The notes under the pieces were generated by a model that made no database searches, was not told the DNA's origin, and was given only the letters and a program-made list of their open reading frames with translations. DNA of 64,000 nucleotides from Capsicum annuum (Eukaryota; Streptophyta; Magnoliopsida; Solanales; Solanaceae): assembly GCF_002878395.1 (NCBI RefSeq), contig NC_061121.1, positions 138,600,266 to 138,664,265 of the forward strand, given 5' to 3'. This document shows positions 45,230-57,164 of the stretch, one piece after another. Both the position numbers and the translations under genes were made by a program. Position 1 is the stretch's first letter. The number at the start of each line of letters is the position of its first letter.

Positions 45230-45607
45230 TTGAAAAGCTATTTAGGATCTCCAACCAAGCATATTCACATTAGTGGCAATGGAATATACGGGAAAACTTG
45301 TGGTATGATTCTCACTTGTGCGGAGAGATTCATTTTAAGAGGGAGTGTCACTCTTATATCCCTTGTTGTTACAAAAATAAATTGGTGTGTGGGATTTTCT
45401 TTTTGTGAGAGACATATAAATGAATCAAGCTGTTTGACATTGTCATTTTACAAAGAAAGAGGTAAAAAGAGTGTAGAAAAGTTCTATCAATCGAGATTCA
45501 CTTCTAGAGAGTGGGCAATTGTTGCATCATTGCTCATAAAAGCCCATTGGATCTTACCATTTGAGTTTATTGATGATAGGAATAGTGGAAAATATCTCTA
45601 CTCATGA
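45230..45607 (+). CDS. Unidentified 125-codon ORF in LARD-like element
   Basis: This is the longest uninterrupted reading frame in this element, starting MKSYLGSPTKHIHI and ending DDRNSGKYLYS. It is rich in Ser, Leu, Ile, Cys and aromatic residues, has no zinc, protease, RT or integrase motif, and no evident signal peptide or membrane segment. It lies 140 bases before the 3' LTR, where Athila-type elements usually have untranslated sequence. It may be a chance open frame in moderately AT-rich DNA. The start is simply the first Met. I do not recognise it. Confidence 0.2.
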   Translation: MKSYLGSPTKHIHISGNGIYGKTCGMILTCAERFILRGSVTLISLVVTKINWCVGFSFCERHINESSCLTLSFYKERGKKSVEKFYQSRFTSREWAIVASLLIKAHWILPFEFIDDRNSGKYLYS

Positions 45608-45727
45608 ATAGGTGCATATGGTTAGTAAAATCCAAGATCAAAGTCTTTATGATCATCCAAAGAAACAAATAGGCTCACAAGTGCTTAGTCTCATGTAGTA
45701 TGAAGTAGTGTTGCTTGAGGACAAACA

Positions 45728-45747
45728 AAGATTTTAGTTGAGGGTGT
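45728..45747 (+). other. LARD-like element polypurine tract region
   Basis: AAGATTTTAGTTGAGGGTGT precedes the 3' LTR. The layout GAGGACAAACAAAG..TTGAGGGTGT then TGATGAGTGG is that of Athila/Tat-type elements. Confidence 0.6.
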
Positions 45748-47245
45748 TGATGAGTGGTGAAATTACAACTCATTGACATCTGAGTTAGTGCACATTACTA
45801 CTTTCTAAAGGTATAAAGGAGACTATTTTGTAATTTAAATGCACTAATCCATTTTTTGTAGGTACAAAAATGCAAAGATGAAAACAAGAAAAATGTGTTA
45901 AAAAAGAAGTAAAAAGGGAAGATAAGTGGAAAGGTTTAAAAACCATGAAGACAAGGCCTTAGGTACCACAATCGCGGGTGTCCACTATGATCGTGGTAAG
46001 TAAAAAAAGTCATAGGGCAGCGATAGCATGAATATTTCAGCGATTGCAGTGCCGCGATCACGGTATAACGAGATTTCCAGCAAGGGAAAAAATCATCACT
46101 CTACACTACAGATCTCAATTTTTATAGAAAAGGCTCAAAAGCTTCATTGAAAGATCATCATCATTTTACAAACCTACCTCCCATCCTTAGTTTAGGGTTT
46201 TTGTAATTTCTTGGAGCTTGGAGCTTAACTTTGCACTAATTTGAGGGAAGATTTAATTAGCAAAACTCTAAAGTGTAGATTTGGATTTGTCTATTAAAGA
46301 TTCATTTGAGTCTAAAGTCTAATTTATCCTCTATTTATTTTTCTTATGAATAACTTTTATGGACATCTTGGTATAATTCTTTTCATTATTCTTGTGATGT
46401 CCTACATCTACCTTTTGGGGTTATGCTTTATTAGGGTACAATTATGTATGGGCTATTATATATTTGTATAGATTCTAGTTTGTTGATGATGGGTTCTACT
46501 ATGGCTTGATTAAATTAGTTGGGATTTGTAGGTGAAATCCCCAAAGACCCAATTAGGTTTGATGGATGAAAATTTTAAGCTCTGGAAAGATGAAACCATC
46601 TTTGAAAGAGGTATTTAGGTGAAATTTTGGGACCCATATCACTCTTGAAAGAGGGATGTGGGAACCAAGGCAATAGTAGACAATTATTAATCTTAGTTTG
46701 CTAATTTTTATCATCTTAGACATAAGAGTGAATATGAGGTTGATTATCCCTTAGGTACAATCCTAGTAATAAGGATGCCTAATTGAGGTATTGGGTGACT
46801 TTAATTGACATACTCGTTAGGTACTCGAAATAGTCAATTAGTGACATCTTTGATGTTTTGATGAAAAACTAGCCTCAATCAGATTAGACCTAGCCTACCA
46901 CATCATCAACGAATAGAATTTTTACCCAATTATCATGTTCCTATGCATAACTTGACCCTTGGAATGCATTGTCCCAAGTTCCATTTTAATTGATTATACT
47001 ATAATTATTTTTAGTCACAAATTAGTCCCTTTGCAGCCCAAGATTTTCCTTTAAATTCAACAAGATTGAAACCCCGCAAACCACTTTATACAATACGTTT
47101 GACCATTTGAAGCAACTTTTATTTGGACTTTACTCAATCATCACTCACATTATTCCTTATGGATTTGACCCTAACTCTTTGTTGGGTAAATATATTGACA
47201 ACGACTGTCTTGAACTAAAATTGACGTGTAAGTTGAGCTTTATAA
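45748..47245 (+). repeat. LARD-like element 3' LTR
   Basis: The LTR starts TGATGAGTGGTGAAATTAC and ends GAGCTTTATAA at 47,245, followed by AGGTT. It aligns with the 5' LTR but is 188 bases longer, mainly through a segment at about 46,840-46,975 (GACATCTTTGATGTTTTGAT .. TTGGAATGCATTG) absent from the 5' copy and a further difference near 47,105-47,155. U3 has TACCACAATCGCGG and GCCGCGATCACGG motifs at 45,975-46,070. Confidence 0.85.
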
Positions 47246-47250
47246 AGGTT
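47246..47250 (+). other. Target-site duplication, right copy (AGGTT)
   Basis: Perfect repeat of 41156-41160, followed by the resumed Tekay-AB leader CAATGGTGTTTTTAG. Confidence 0.88.
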
Positions 47251-48850
47251 CAATGGTGTTTTTAGATACAAGATCAAGTGCCTTGTAGAGTCCCGCAAAT
47301 CAAAATAATGGCATCCATTTTTTCCGTTCAAGATGCGATTAGATATTCATAGGAGTTCTTCACTCCTTTTACTCATTTTTTCTAACATTTTGAGTCTATT
47401 TTAATATAATTCCTTTGGTTTCACTCTTTTATAAATGACTATAACACATGTTTACGGTACACTAGGTAAGGGCCCCAAGATTGATCCTAGTAATCTTATC
47501 ACTATTAATTGGTTCCCTAAAGAATGTGGAAAATACATAGATATGTCCATAGTTAGGGACAGGACAGGGGGCCTTCACAAGACCTTATTCCTACTCCAAA
47601 GTTAAAGATTCTACTGTCCTCGCATGTCGTGGGCTAAGGACCATCTAAAGATGAACTAGGGTTTATTTATTGTTTAGTTCTCAAGGATGCTTTGGTTTAT
47701 CTTTTTGGATTTGTTGGTGGACCACCATCAGATGGTGCACAGTCTATGGATCAGAATGGTACTTAGGTAAAGGCATAGCCTGAAGCTGTGACTCTCATAG
47801 TTAAGGTCCCTCCTACATCGATGGTTGCTCAGCTAGCAGTTGCCCAGCTTGATATTTCTATTAAGAAGCATTAGATAATTTGTAGGTTCTTTCAATTAAC
47901 TTTTTCAAGGTTTTTTGGTGCTCTAATCGAGGATGTATATAAGTTATTAATTTATTGTGCTAATCGGCTCTATGATTTGGCCCTAGTTGAAACTCATGGT
48001 GTGAAGTACAAGACTTCTCAAATGGTTTTAGAAACTCAACATTGGTGGAGAGATTATCTTGATTTTGGGATTGCTGGATCACCTCCTATGTCATAGAATT
48101 AGTTCTCTGTAATCTTCTTTGAGAAGTATATGCGTTAAAGCCTTTTTGGTTGTTTCAGGGATCAATTATTATGATTAGAATAGGGCTTTATGACCCAATT
48201 TTGATAAGTTTTCTAGACATGTTTTTTTTTTCTAACTTTTAGGTATGAGAAAGCTCATTAATTTATTTAGGGATTTAGATTTCCTCTTCACAAGTCAATA
48301 TAAAGTTTGGTTGTTTTGGGTAGGTCTTTTGATGAGGTTATTATCATGCTTGGGTTATAGAGGAGATGAATTTCATGGACTAAGGGGAAAGAGATAAGAG
48401 GCCATAATATCAAGGTAGTTTAAGTGGAAGTCATAGTGGATCATAGTTCAAAGGCAGTGGTTCTTGAGGTAGGTTCCCTCGACGTCAACCATTTTAATAT
48501 CAAAGTCATTCTTATAGGACCGTACAAGTTTTACTTTTGATTATTGAAACACGCTAGTTTAGTTATAGTTATTGTCCTATCAAGTGTAGTGATCAATCTT
48601 CAAAGGGTTTGTCTTATGGTTAATATTGTAAAGGGAGTTATTCAGGGTCCTCTAGATCTTTTGGGTTTAGTACATATGCTGGGGCATATTTTAGTTGTTG
48701 AGTTTTTTACTATTTCTAGTAATTGTGCCCTGGTAGAGAGATTATCCCTTCAGCTCAGATTATTCCTCAAACTATAGAGGTAATTCCCCCCAACCAGAGA
48801 TAGTATGAATGGTTGTAGGGGTAGTCCTCAGGATGCTCATGAGGTTCTAA
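47251..48850 (+). pseudogene. Tekay-AB leader and gag
   Basis: The leader (to about 47,640) contains CCTTGTAGAGTCCCGC, usual for Tekay elements. Gag then reads AQLAVAQLDISIKKH (47,830), FFQLTFSRFFGALIEDVYKLLIYCANRLYDLALVETHGVKYKTSQMVLETQHWWRDYLDFGIAGSPPMS (47,885-48,095) and FFEKYMR..LFGCFRDQ. After a gap come the FDEVIIM block (48,320), a Ser/Gly-rich tail and a decayed zinc-knuckle region (48,640-48,740) where an open shadow frame 48544-48777 appears. Stops interrupt every block. The W-W-R and S-P-P-M boxes are typical of Tekay/Del gag. Confidence 0.82.
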
Positions 48851-49490
48851 GGTAGGTAGGATAGGAGGTTAGTTAAGATCTTATCCAGGTGGCAGGCTTG
48901 GTAAGTTATATGTCGTACATACTGGACCCGAGGAAGAATCTTCACATGTTGTTTTCATAGATATTATCTTGGTGTTCCATAAATTGGATTTTGACTTATT
49001 TGATGTAAGACCAACTTATTCATATGTGTCTGCATATTATGCCCCACAATTAGAGTTATCTTGGGATTGATTATTTATTCCATGGGTGATTCTTTAGTAG
49101 TGGATAAGGTTTATAAATCATGTGTAGTTATTGTTTGTGAGTTTAATACTCAAGATGATCTTATTATTTTTGAAACAGTAGATATTGATGTGATTCTAGC
49201 ATAGACTTGTTATCCCACTATTATGCGGTCTTAGATTATTTTGCTTAGACCATTACCTTAGCTATGCTCGATGTATCCTCGATTATATGGACGGGAGCTA
49301 TTAATTATGAGTTGATGGGGATTATTCTATATTCCTATGAGCAGGCTTATTTTGAGGGCGTGTGAGACATGTCTTACTTAGATTTGCAATGTTAGTGTGT
49401 ATAGTCTATCTCTTTACTCTATTCCTACAGATTTTGAGTATCCTTATATTTCCCTACTAATCTAACTGATCTTCCTCCTGAGTGTGATAT
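48851..49490 (+). pseudogene. Tekay-AB aspartic protease
   Basis: The reading GGRLGKLYVVHTGPEEES..VFIDIILVFHKLDFDLFDVRPTYSYVSAYYAPQLELSWD (about 48,890-49,070) covers the protease N-terminus. The active site D-S-G of the sister copy (LFDSGSTYSY) is here D-V-R, so the catalytic glycine is lost. C-terminal pieces follow before the RT. No Met-initiated frame exists because this is an internal part of a polyprotein. Confidence 0.75.
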
Positions 49491-50160
49491 TGAGTTTGCT
49501 ATTAACCTTGAGGCGGGAACCAAACATATTTCTAAGGCACCTTACTGTATGTCTCCTCTAGAGCTTAAGGTACTAAACACTCAACTTCTAGATATTCTTG
49601 GTAATGGTTTCATTAGACTAAGTGTGTCTCCTCGGAGAGATCCCATATTGTTTATGAAGAAGAAGGAATGTTCCATGCAAATATGTATTGATTATATGCA
49701 ACTTAATAAGGTAATGGTGAATAACCATATCCTATTCTTTGAATTGATGACTTGTTTGACCAACTTTAGGTATCAGTGGTTTTTGCTAAGATTAATTTGA
49801 GGTTTAATTAGTATCACTTGAGGATTTAGGCTGAGGATATCCTAAAGATAGCCTTTAGGACCCAGCATGGTCTTTATGAGTTTCTCGTGATGCATTTTCG
49901 GATGACCAACGCCCAAACCATATTTATGGATCTGATAAACCATGTTTTTAGGCATATTTGGATTCTTTTATGATTGTTATCATCAATGACATCTTTGTTT
50001 ATTCGTGGAAAAAGAGGAGCATGCACAATATTTCAGATTATGCTCCAAACATTGAGAGATCATATGCTTTTTTCCAAATTCTCTAAGTATGATTTTTGGA
50101 TTAATCCATTAAATTCCTTGGATATATGGTGTCTAAGGATGGCATTATGGTAGAATTAGT
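49491..50160 (+). pseudogene. Tekay-AB reverse transcriptase
   Basis: Open for 83 codons from 49,549: MSPLELKVLNTQLLDILGNGFIRLSVSPRRDPILFMKKKECSMQICIDYMQLNKVMVNNH, the RT fingers. After frameshifts the palm box reads VIINDIFVYS at about 49,975-50,005, with Asn replacing the first catalytic Asp. HYGRIS and connection pieces follow to 50,160. The upstream INLEAGTKHISKAPY box joins protease to RT. It belongs to the same family as the RT of Tekay-C at 30,780, and both share the Asp-to-Asn change. Confidence 0.83.
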
Positions 50161-50880
50161 GAAAATACAGTCTATTTATGATTAGGCCAGGACTACATCT
50201 CCATATGAAGTTTGTAGCATTATTGGTTTGGCCGTTTACTCTAGACATTTTGTTTAGAGTTTTGCTACCCTTGCTGCATCGATGGCTATATTGACTCATC
50301 ACGAGGTTCCTTGTTTATGGTTTGAGGAGTGTGAGTTGACCTTTGGAAAGATCAAGAGATTTCTTACTTTAGCTCCTATCATTTGTCTTCTTGTTGAGGT
50401 TGAGGGATTCACTATTTATTATGATATGTCTTGTTTTGGTTTTTGTTGTGTCTTGATACAGTAGGGTCAAGTTATTACTTATGCATCGAGGTAGTTAAAG
50501 GTGCACGACTACAACTACCCGACTGATGATTTGGAGTTGGCAGTAATAGTTTTTTATCATAAATATTTTGAGATATTTTTTATGGTTAGCGTTCTGAGAA
50601 CTTCATGGTTTATCATAGTCTTCAACATGTTATGACCTAGAGAGAGATTAATTCATCGAAGCATAGATGGATGGAGTTTCTTAAGGATTATTACTTCCCA
50701 ATTTTTCTTCATTCGGGTAAGGCAAACATGGTAGCAGATACCTTCAGCCAGAATATGATTGTTAACTATTACAAGATTCAGTACTTAACTAAATTTATGG
50801 TGCGACTTGGTATTTCAAACCCTAGGAAGATTCTTACTAGTGTTGAGGTGAGGTCCTTACTAATTAAGAAAATTTAGATT
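50161..50880 (+). pseudogene. Tekay-AB RNase H
   Basis: The frame 50282-50464 gives WFEECELTFGKIKRFLTLAPIICLLVEVEGFTIYYDMSCFGFCCVLIQ, where the Asp of the D-A-S core is in YYDMS. After a stop, HDYNYPTDDLELA-like wording lies near 50,500. The frame 50671-50877 reads MEFLKDYYFPIFLHSGKANMVADTFSQN, the end of RNase H (Y-H-P-G-K-A-N-V-V-A-D-A-L-S in the family). It connects directly to integrase. Confidence 0.82.
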
Positions 50881-52300
50881 TGTCAATTTCAAGATGTGAG
50901 ACTTTACATCATCTGTGATCAGGTATTATGTGGTGATTCCATGTGGGATACCATGGATTTTGAGTATATTTTGAGACTTATAGCTGTATTTGTGTTCTAA
51001 GGGTGTATGACTTTATTTAGTCGATTCTGCGTAAGGCTCACAACTCTAGATATTCCCGTCAGCTCGGTGCAATAAAGATGTATAGAGATTTGAGGTAGCA
51101 TTATTAGTGGAATAGTATGAAGAGAGATATAGCAGACTTTGTAGCTTATTACCTATGTTGTCAGCAGATGAAGGTCGAGTACCAGAGAACTAGTGGCTGA
51201 TTTTGAGATATCCTATTCCTAAGAGGAACTAAGAGCAAATTACCATGGACTTTGATAGTTTTTGCCTCATAATTCATGCAGTTTCGATGGTCTTTAGGTC
51301 ATTGTCGATTGATTGACCAAGTTTGCATTTTACTTTCTAATTTAAATGTCCTTTAGCATAGAGAGATTAGCCTATATATATCTTAGTGAGATAGTTTGTT
51401 TGCATGGTGTGCTTATATTTATCATTTAGACCAGGGTTTGGTGTCCAATTCTAGATTATTTAGAGCTTTTCAAGAGGAGTTGGGTGCTCAAATAGATCTT
51501 GGTAGAACCTTCTATCCTTATACCGATGGGCAGGTGGAGATGACTATTCAGGTTCTCAAGGATATACTCTAAGCCTGTGTTATGGATTATGTAGTTAAGT
51601 GGGAGAAGTAGTTATCTTTGGTAGATATGAATTGTTACCATTTGTATATTGAGAAGGCTGCTTTCGAGACTTTGTATGGTAAACAATGTTGTTCTCCGAT
51701 TGGTTGGTTTGAGACCATTTAGATTTGACCCTTTGATACGGACTTGCTTTAGGATTTGTTGGATAGAGTCAAGGTAATTCAGGATAAGTTGCAGGCAACT
51801 CAGAATAGGTAGAATGCTTGTGCCTATTGTAGACTTTATTCCTTGATATTTGGGTTTTGTGATTGGGTATTCCTCAGAGTATTGCCTATGAAGGGTGTAA
51901 TGAGGTTTGGGAGGAAAGGTAAGCTCAACCCAAGATGTATTGGACCCTACGAGATTCTTCACACAATTTGTGAGGTGGATTATGAGTTAGCCTTACCTCA
52001 ATTTTTTCTATTACCTATTTTTTTTACTATGTTTCTATGTTTTTGCGATATATTCCTGACCTATCTCATGTGATTAGATGGGACTTAGTTCAGTTGGATA
52101 AGCGATTGAACTTTTTGAAGGAAACTGTCCTCATATTGGCAAGTGATGTCAGATAGTTCGGCACTAGAGAAATTCTAGGGGTTAAAGTTAAGTAGAGGCA
52201 CCACCCAGTAGAAAAGGCTACTTGAGAGATCGAAAGCAAGATGTAGACGCAGTATGCTCTCTTGATCGAGACTTCAAGTACATGTTAATTGCTTACTTTG
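50881..52300 (+). pseudogene. Tekay-AB integrase with chromodomain-like end
   Basis: The zinc-domain region (about 51,030-51,190) keeps CCQQMKVEYQRTSG-like wording. The core has MDFDSFC (51,250), DRLTKFAFY-like wording at 51,310, the LHGVLIFII region near 51,400, and DGQVEMTIQVLKDIL (51,525-51,570) retaining the catalytic Glu. The C-terminus is open for 76 codons (51843-52073: DWVFLRVLPMKGVMRFGRKGKLNPRCIGPYEILHTICEVDYELALP), holding the GPY box. Beyond it, VKVKWRHHPVEKATWEIESKM-like codons (52,180-52,240) represent the chromodomain. A minus-strand open stretch (51612-51962) is a shadow. Confidence 0.82.
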
Positions 52301-52332
52301 GCAGATGAAAGCTCTTTAAGTAGTAGATATTA

Positions 52333-55325
52333 TGATGACTCTTCAGGTAAGTTTCGGTATTTGTGCTTTTTTTTCTATTCATAGCTTTCCTATTTCTGCC
52401 CCAAGTAATTTATGACTTAGTATAACTAATAGTTCGATGATCGGGTAGTTTGTTTGTTCTTAAAGCCAATTCTTTAGTTTTAAGTTTTCATTAGTTAAAG
52501 TTTTTTATCTAGAAAAAAATTCAGTCAAATGACCTCATATGACAATTCAGACAGTTTCAATAACTCTAAATCATTATTTTAAGGTCCCGTGAACCATTAT
52601 TTCGGGTATCAAAACTCCCAGACTTATTTCAGAATATTTGTCATATGTTAAGAAAAATTACACATGGCTGTAGGACATAATTTTCATCAAAACAACCTCG
52701 GATGGAAATTTCAATTATGCCATTGAGTTTAGAATGTCAAGTTTGTTAGGGTAGCATAGTTTATTTGCATATATGGGATTCGGGATGAATCCCAATGGAA
52801 TGGTAGAACTGCAAAACTCAGCTGGTGCTGGTGGACTGCTTAAAAGCCCTTTTGGGCCACTTAAGAAAAGGGGATGCTAAATCGATCGGTCCATTGATAA
52901 AGTGATCAGGTTGGCCCATTTGAGGTCTTCTAAAGCCGAACCCCTATCACTTAAGTGGCAAGGGATCACTTAGGTGGTACTTGTGCATGCAACTAGGTGT
53001 CACTAAGGCAACACTAGGTCACTTAAGTGGTGACAACTTAAGCAGCCATGTGTCTACATAAACAGTAACTGGATACCAGGGAAGGGTATAAAAACACCAC
53101 CTAGGCTGTGTTTCTCCATTTTTTCATTAATTTTCAAGTGTGTAAAACCCTAAAGAGTGTAGAAATATGGCTAAATCATTAGTTGTTGATTTTGATGTCC
53201 TTGCAAACTCGATTAACTCATTTCATCTTCGAATTGTTAGCTAGTCCCATCAAAGTTATGGGTAATTTCTCTTGACTTTACCAAAATCTCTAAAATATTT
53301 GTTGGATGATTATAGCACCATTTAGGCTTGAAGTTTATCAATTATTGTAGATAAATGTTCCTTCATCATAGAGGCATGTTTTGACAATTTTGAAACTATG
53401 ATTTTGTAAATGGGCCCCACATGGGGTTGGTATGTAATTTTGGATCCGAAGCACAATAGAGCAATATGGGTGTCATTGTTCTCGATTTTATGAGTATATT
53501 GTAGTTTTGATAGCATTATCCCTTGCAAAATCTTCTCGGAAAAGGAAAACAATGGTTTAGTAGATTCTTTGAGCTTTTCTTTGGTGACTAGGTAGGCTAG
53601 GTTTATATTTTCCATAGATTGAGCTATTTCATAGTATGATTATGATATTATACTATATATGGGATGGGATTTAGGTTTTGGAGCTATAATTGACAATATT
53701 AGGATTATTTGGACTATTTAGGCTATCTTTGAATCGTAATTTAGGCACAATTGACTTAGTTGTTGAAGTTAGGATAGAAGTTCCATATTAGTGATAATTA
53801 TGGATTATTTAACTTCTATAAATGAATTTATACACTTTAGACTTATCGGGGGTAGAATGTTCCAAAACAATACATTTCGGAGATTATAAGTTGGCCCTTT
53901 CAACACAGATTAAGGAAGGACTTGTGTTATCTTTTGCAGACCTTTTTACACATGTTATACCCTTATTAATAAATATTGTAAGAATTTGAGAAGATTTAAT
54001 ACTCAATAATTTTGCTAATTTGGTATTTTTAATTTGGGCTAATTGCTAGTATAATCGGGTAGTTTACAGATATGGCTTATTATTATGGTTTAAAGATATG
54101 ATTATTGGTATGGTTTAAAAATATGGTTATTTTCTAGTTCATAATTTTTTTTATGTTTTATGGATATGGATATTTGTATGGTTTATAGATTTGGTTAATG
54201 GTATGCTTCATAAATATGGTTATTGGTATGGGTTATAGAAAAAGTTTATTGATATGGTTTATTGATATGGGATAACAAAATGGTTTATTTCTATGGTTTA
54301 TTGATATGTGTTTTGGGTCAAGTCTGACAATGGTTATGGTACTCATATCTGTGTTTCAGTTGAAGTTTAGAAAATGATATTACGATGTTGATACCATTGA
54401 GAATGTTATGATGAATATGATATGTTATTCGATTCAAGTTCAACAAATAATGTTATGATGTTTATAATATTAAGGATGTTATGATATTAATGATATGAGT
54501 TCTAGTTTGAGTCTGGCATTGAGATATGGGTATGATATGATAGTGTATGGATGATTTGATGGTTATAGAGGATATTTGTTAAACTTATATATCTTTGCTA
54601 TTTACTTTCATTTGATTGCATCCTCTTGGCTTATAGGGACCCGCATTGGGTTAGTTACTTTTCTATACTTATTGGCTTATAAGGGGAGATTTAGTATTTA
54701 TAATTTTTTGATATTTATTTTACCATTTTATATTTAATTAATTATTTATCCACTAATGTGTTTGAGCTTAATTCCAGGTTTGCCATTTTTACCTTGATTT
54801 GGCTTATTTATCCCACATTTTTTCATATTTATAACATGATTTTCCTTAGTCGATCGATAATGCCTACTGAGTACTCATGGTTTTGGTAATCGTACTACAC
54901 TTCAATACCTTGTTGGTGTAGGTCCGAGTATTAGTACCAACCGCTGATGTGATGATTTTACTGCACTGGATTTTAGAGATAGGGTAAGCTCTCAAAGTCA
55001 GAGCTACCTTTTTTCCTTCTATTATCTTGGTCTATTCTTTCAATTTCTAAGATACATTATATTTAACTATTTCAGGACTCATGTTTCATTTGCAATTGCT
55101 CTTGTACTGACACTACTAGGTCGTAGGATCATTTTTGATGTTTTATCTATCAATTTGACTATATGACTGTCTTATTTTTGTTATAAGCATTTGATCATTG
55201 ATTCTTAGCTTTTAGGACATTTTCCTCCATGTTAGCCCATTAATTATAGCTTCAGGCTATGGATTGGCTTACCTACTAGATGGATAAAGTAGGTGCCATC
55301 ATGACTTATATATAAGGTCATTACA
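52333..55325 (+). repeat. Tekay-AB 3' LTR (LTR-B)
   Basis: The LTR starts TGATGACTCTTCAGG after a decayed purine tract CTCTTTAAGTAGTAGATAT and ends AAGGTCATTACA at 55,325. U3 motifs CACTTAAGTGG (52,845-53,060) and a TATA box TATAAAAA at 53097-53104. The TATGGTTTAT minisatellite (54,060-54,310) is longer here than in LTR-A. Length is 2,993 bases. The minus-strand open stretch 53322-53615 has no recognisable content. Confidence 0.87.
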
Positions 55326-56400
55326 AGTGCCATGCAAATTTTATTACAGCCAGATGACTCTTCCATGAAAGACATATACTTATAACTAGTGGTAGCATCA
55401 ATTATTAACTGTTAATGGGGAATGGAAACTAATTGTTAGGACATACATTATTGAGATCCATAAAGTAGACACAAACTCAAATTTGTCCATTTTTCTCCTT
55501 AACAGGCATAATATTTGAAATCTATGTGGGCTATTTAACTTCATGTATAAAGCTATCTTCGATGAGTTTGTTAACCTCATTTTAAATTAATGGGACCAAG
55601 TCTACCCTAAAGAACCTTTAGGCTTGCTTCACAGGATGAGCACCAATTTTAACCACCAACTAATGAACTACCATTTTTTTTATCTAATCTAGAGATCTCT
55701 TTATAACTCAAAGCAAAGACATCCCTATATTAATTAAGTATATGCATATAAGAGATTTCTTCATCCATTTCTTGAAAAGTGCTTAGTAAGTTGGCCTTGG
55801 GTCTTCACCAGTTCAAAGATTAACTTTCTTCAAGTGATATATTATAGTCTTCACTCCTTTTTATATTCTTGCAGAGCGTTTCTAGCTTCCTCTTCTTATG
55901 AATCATCATCAATGACACATACATGGTAACACCAAGAAATATTTTTCAAGTCTTTATCACCCTTTATTTAAGATTAGGTTTTTTTCTCATTTTGCATTGT
56001 AATATGGTATGATGATCCTATAAATTCTTAATCTTCCTCATGTTCCTTTGCATTACCACATTATAAGTATTTTCCTTTAGCACCTCCTCATATGAAACCA
56101 CAATTTTAGTTTTCCACTTTATTCTAAAAGGAATCAAACTTTGTAAATCCTTCTAGATTCAAGATAAAGAAAGCTTTATCGAGGCTTGATAACTTCTCTA
56201 ATGCCTTTATCGTACCATAACTTCTATAATGCCTATTACTCATATTTTTGTTCTTCTTTTTAGTGGACCCAGCTTCTAAACCGCAAAAATTTCTTATGGT
56301 TGCTTTTCCAAAACAATCATACACAAAAGGAATTTTTTTAGAAGAAATAGACTCCTCTTCCATAGTGATGTAGTTTCTATCTTCCCTTCTTATAGAGATG
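55326..56400 (-). pseudogene. Tat-element RT N-terminal part and pre-RT linker
   Basis: The minus strand reads NEVNKLIEDSFIHEVK..PT.ISNIMPVKEKNGQI.VCVYFMDLNNVCPNN.FPFPI, then SFMEESSGCNKICMA (55,340-55,640). These are the RT fingers up to the point of the Tekay-AB insertion. Further upstream the open 79 codons 56124-56363 (MEEESISSKKIPFVYDCFGKATIRNF ... ALEKLSSLDKAF) are the linker between protease and RT in this lineage. The second half of the RT lies at 37,645-38,284. The minus-strand frame 55398-55580 belongs to the same RT segment. Confidence 0.8.
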
Positions 56401-57164
56401 CATACTGGTTGTGGTGGCGTGTACCCAAGCCTTCAAGCAGCTTCTTGGTAGTAGGTTCAAATGGGTGTTTTCAATACTTTGATGGCTCATTATGGATATA
56501 TTCGAACTTTGCAAATAACTTGTGAGAATTTTGATCAAAAGTTTCTTTTGTACACCTCATAGGGAGTGTCATATTTTGCGGTTGGTTTCAAGACTGAAAT
56601 TCAGCCTGTGGATTTGAGGCCAAACTTATTCCATCAAATCTATTGATAAGAAAAGTCAATCCCCTAGTACATTATCTTGGATTATGGATTAGTGATGTTC
56701 TTCTATCTTAACTTTTCATAAATAGAGGAGCACAAGGGTTGCATTTATTGCAAGGACGTGATGTTCCCGTTAATTGAAATAGAGGGAGCCTTCTTAATGG
56801 AGACTTTTTTAACATCCACTTAAACTTTATTAGCTGAAAGATCATCACACTTGGTTGTTAAATTTTCAACCTTTATCACTTTTATAACATAATTCTTAAA
56901 GTAGAATTTCGCATAGGAGAAGTGTGACTCAATTTTACTTAATGGCTTGTCATTAATAACTAATTTCCTTTCCGCTCTATCTTTAACATACTTTAATCAT
57001 TAATAATAGAAAGATCAGTCAATAATATATTCATGAACCCAAGGCCTATAAGAAATATAATCTATAAAGTTCCGACATCAATCATATGCATCAATATATT
57101 TGATTACAAATCATCCGTATGTATCTATAGCTTGATAGAACCTATGGTCCTCTAACCCTCTAGA
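56401..57164 (-). pseudogene. Tat-element protease-RT linker region
   Basis: The minus strand carries short blocks continuing protease into the linker: FSANKV..VDVKKVSI near 56,830 and PTAKYDTPYEVYK near 56,570. A region near 56,460 reads YTPPQPVCISIRREDRNYITMEEE. Stops are numerous. No other gene is seen. Confidence 0.6.

Larger units (their letters stand above)
41161..47245 (+). mobile_element. Non-autonomous LARD-like LTR element nested in Tekay-AB
   Basis: Two direct LTRs (41,161-42,470 and 45,748-47,245) flank a 3.3-kb interior with a gag-like piece but no protease, RT or integrase. Perfect 5-bp duplications AGGTT flank the whole. The tRNA-Asp-type primer site and the GTTGATGAGTGG start after a purine-rich TTGAGGGTGT are Athila-like, so it probably relied on an Athila helper. 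Total length is 6,085 bases. This is the innermost and so the youngest layer of the nest. Confidence 0.85.
38285..55325 (+). mobile_element. Tekay-AB, full-length Ty3/gypsy chromovirus with a nested insertion
   Basis: Plus-strand LTR-A (38,285-41,138), primer site, internal gag-pol (47,251-52,300) and LTR-B (52,333-55,325) form one element of about 11 kb once the insertion at 41,161-47,245 is removed. Both ends fall inside the RT of the Tat element. Flanking bases AACAT and GCCAT, a few bases outside the LTR ends, may be a decayed 5-bp target duplication. All genes are broken. Confidence 0.85.
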
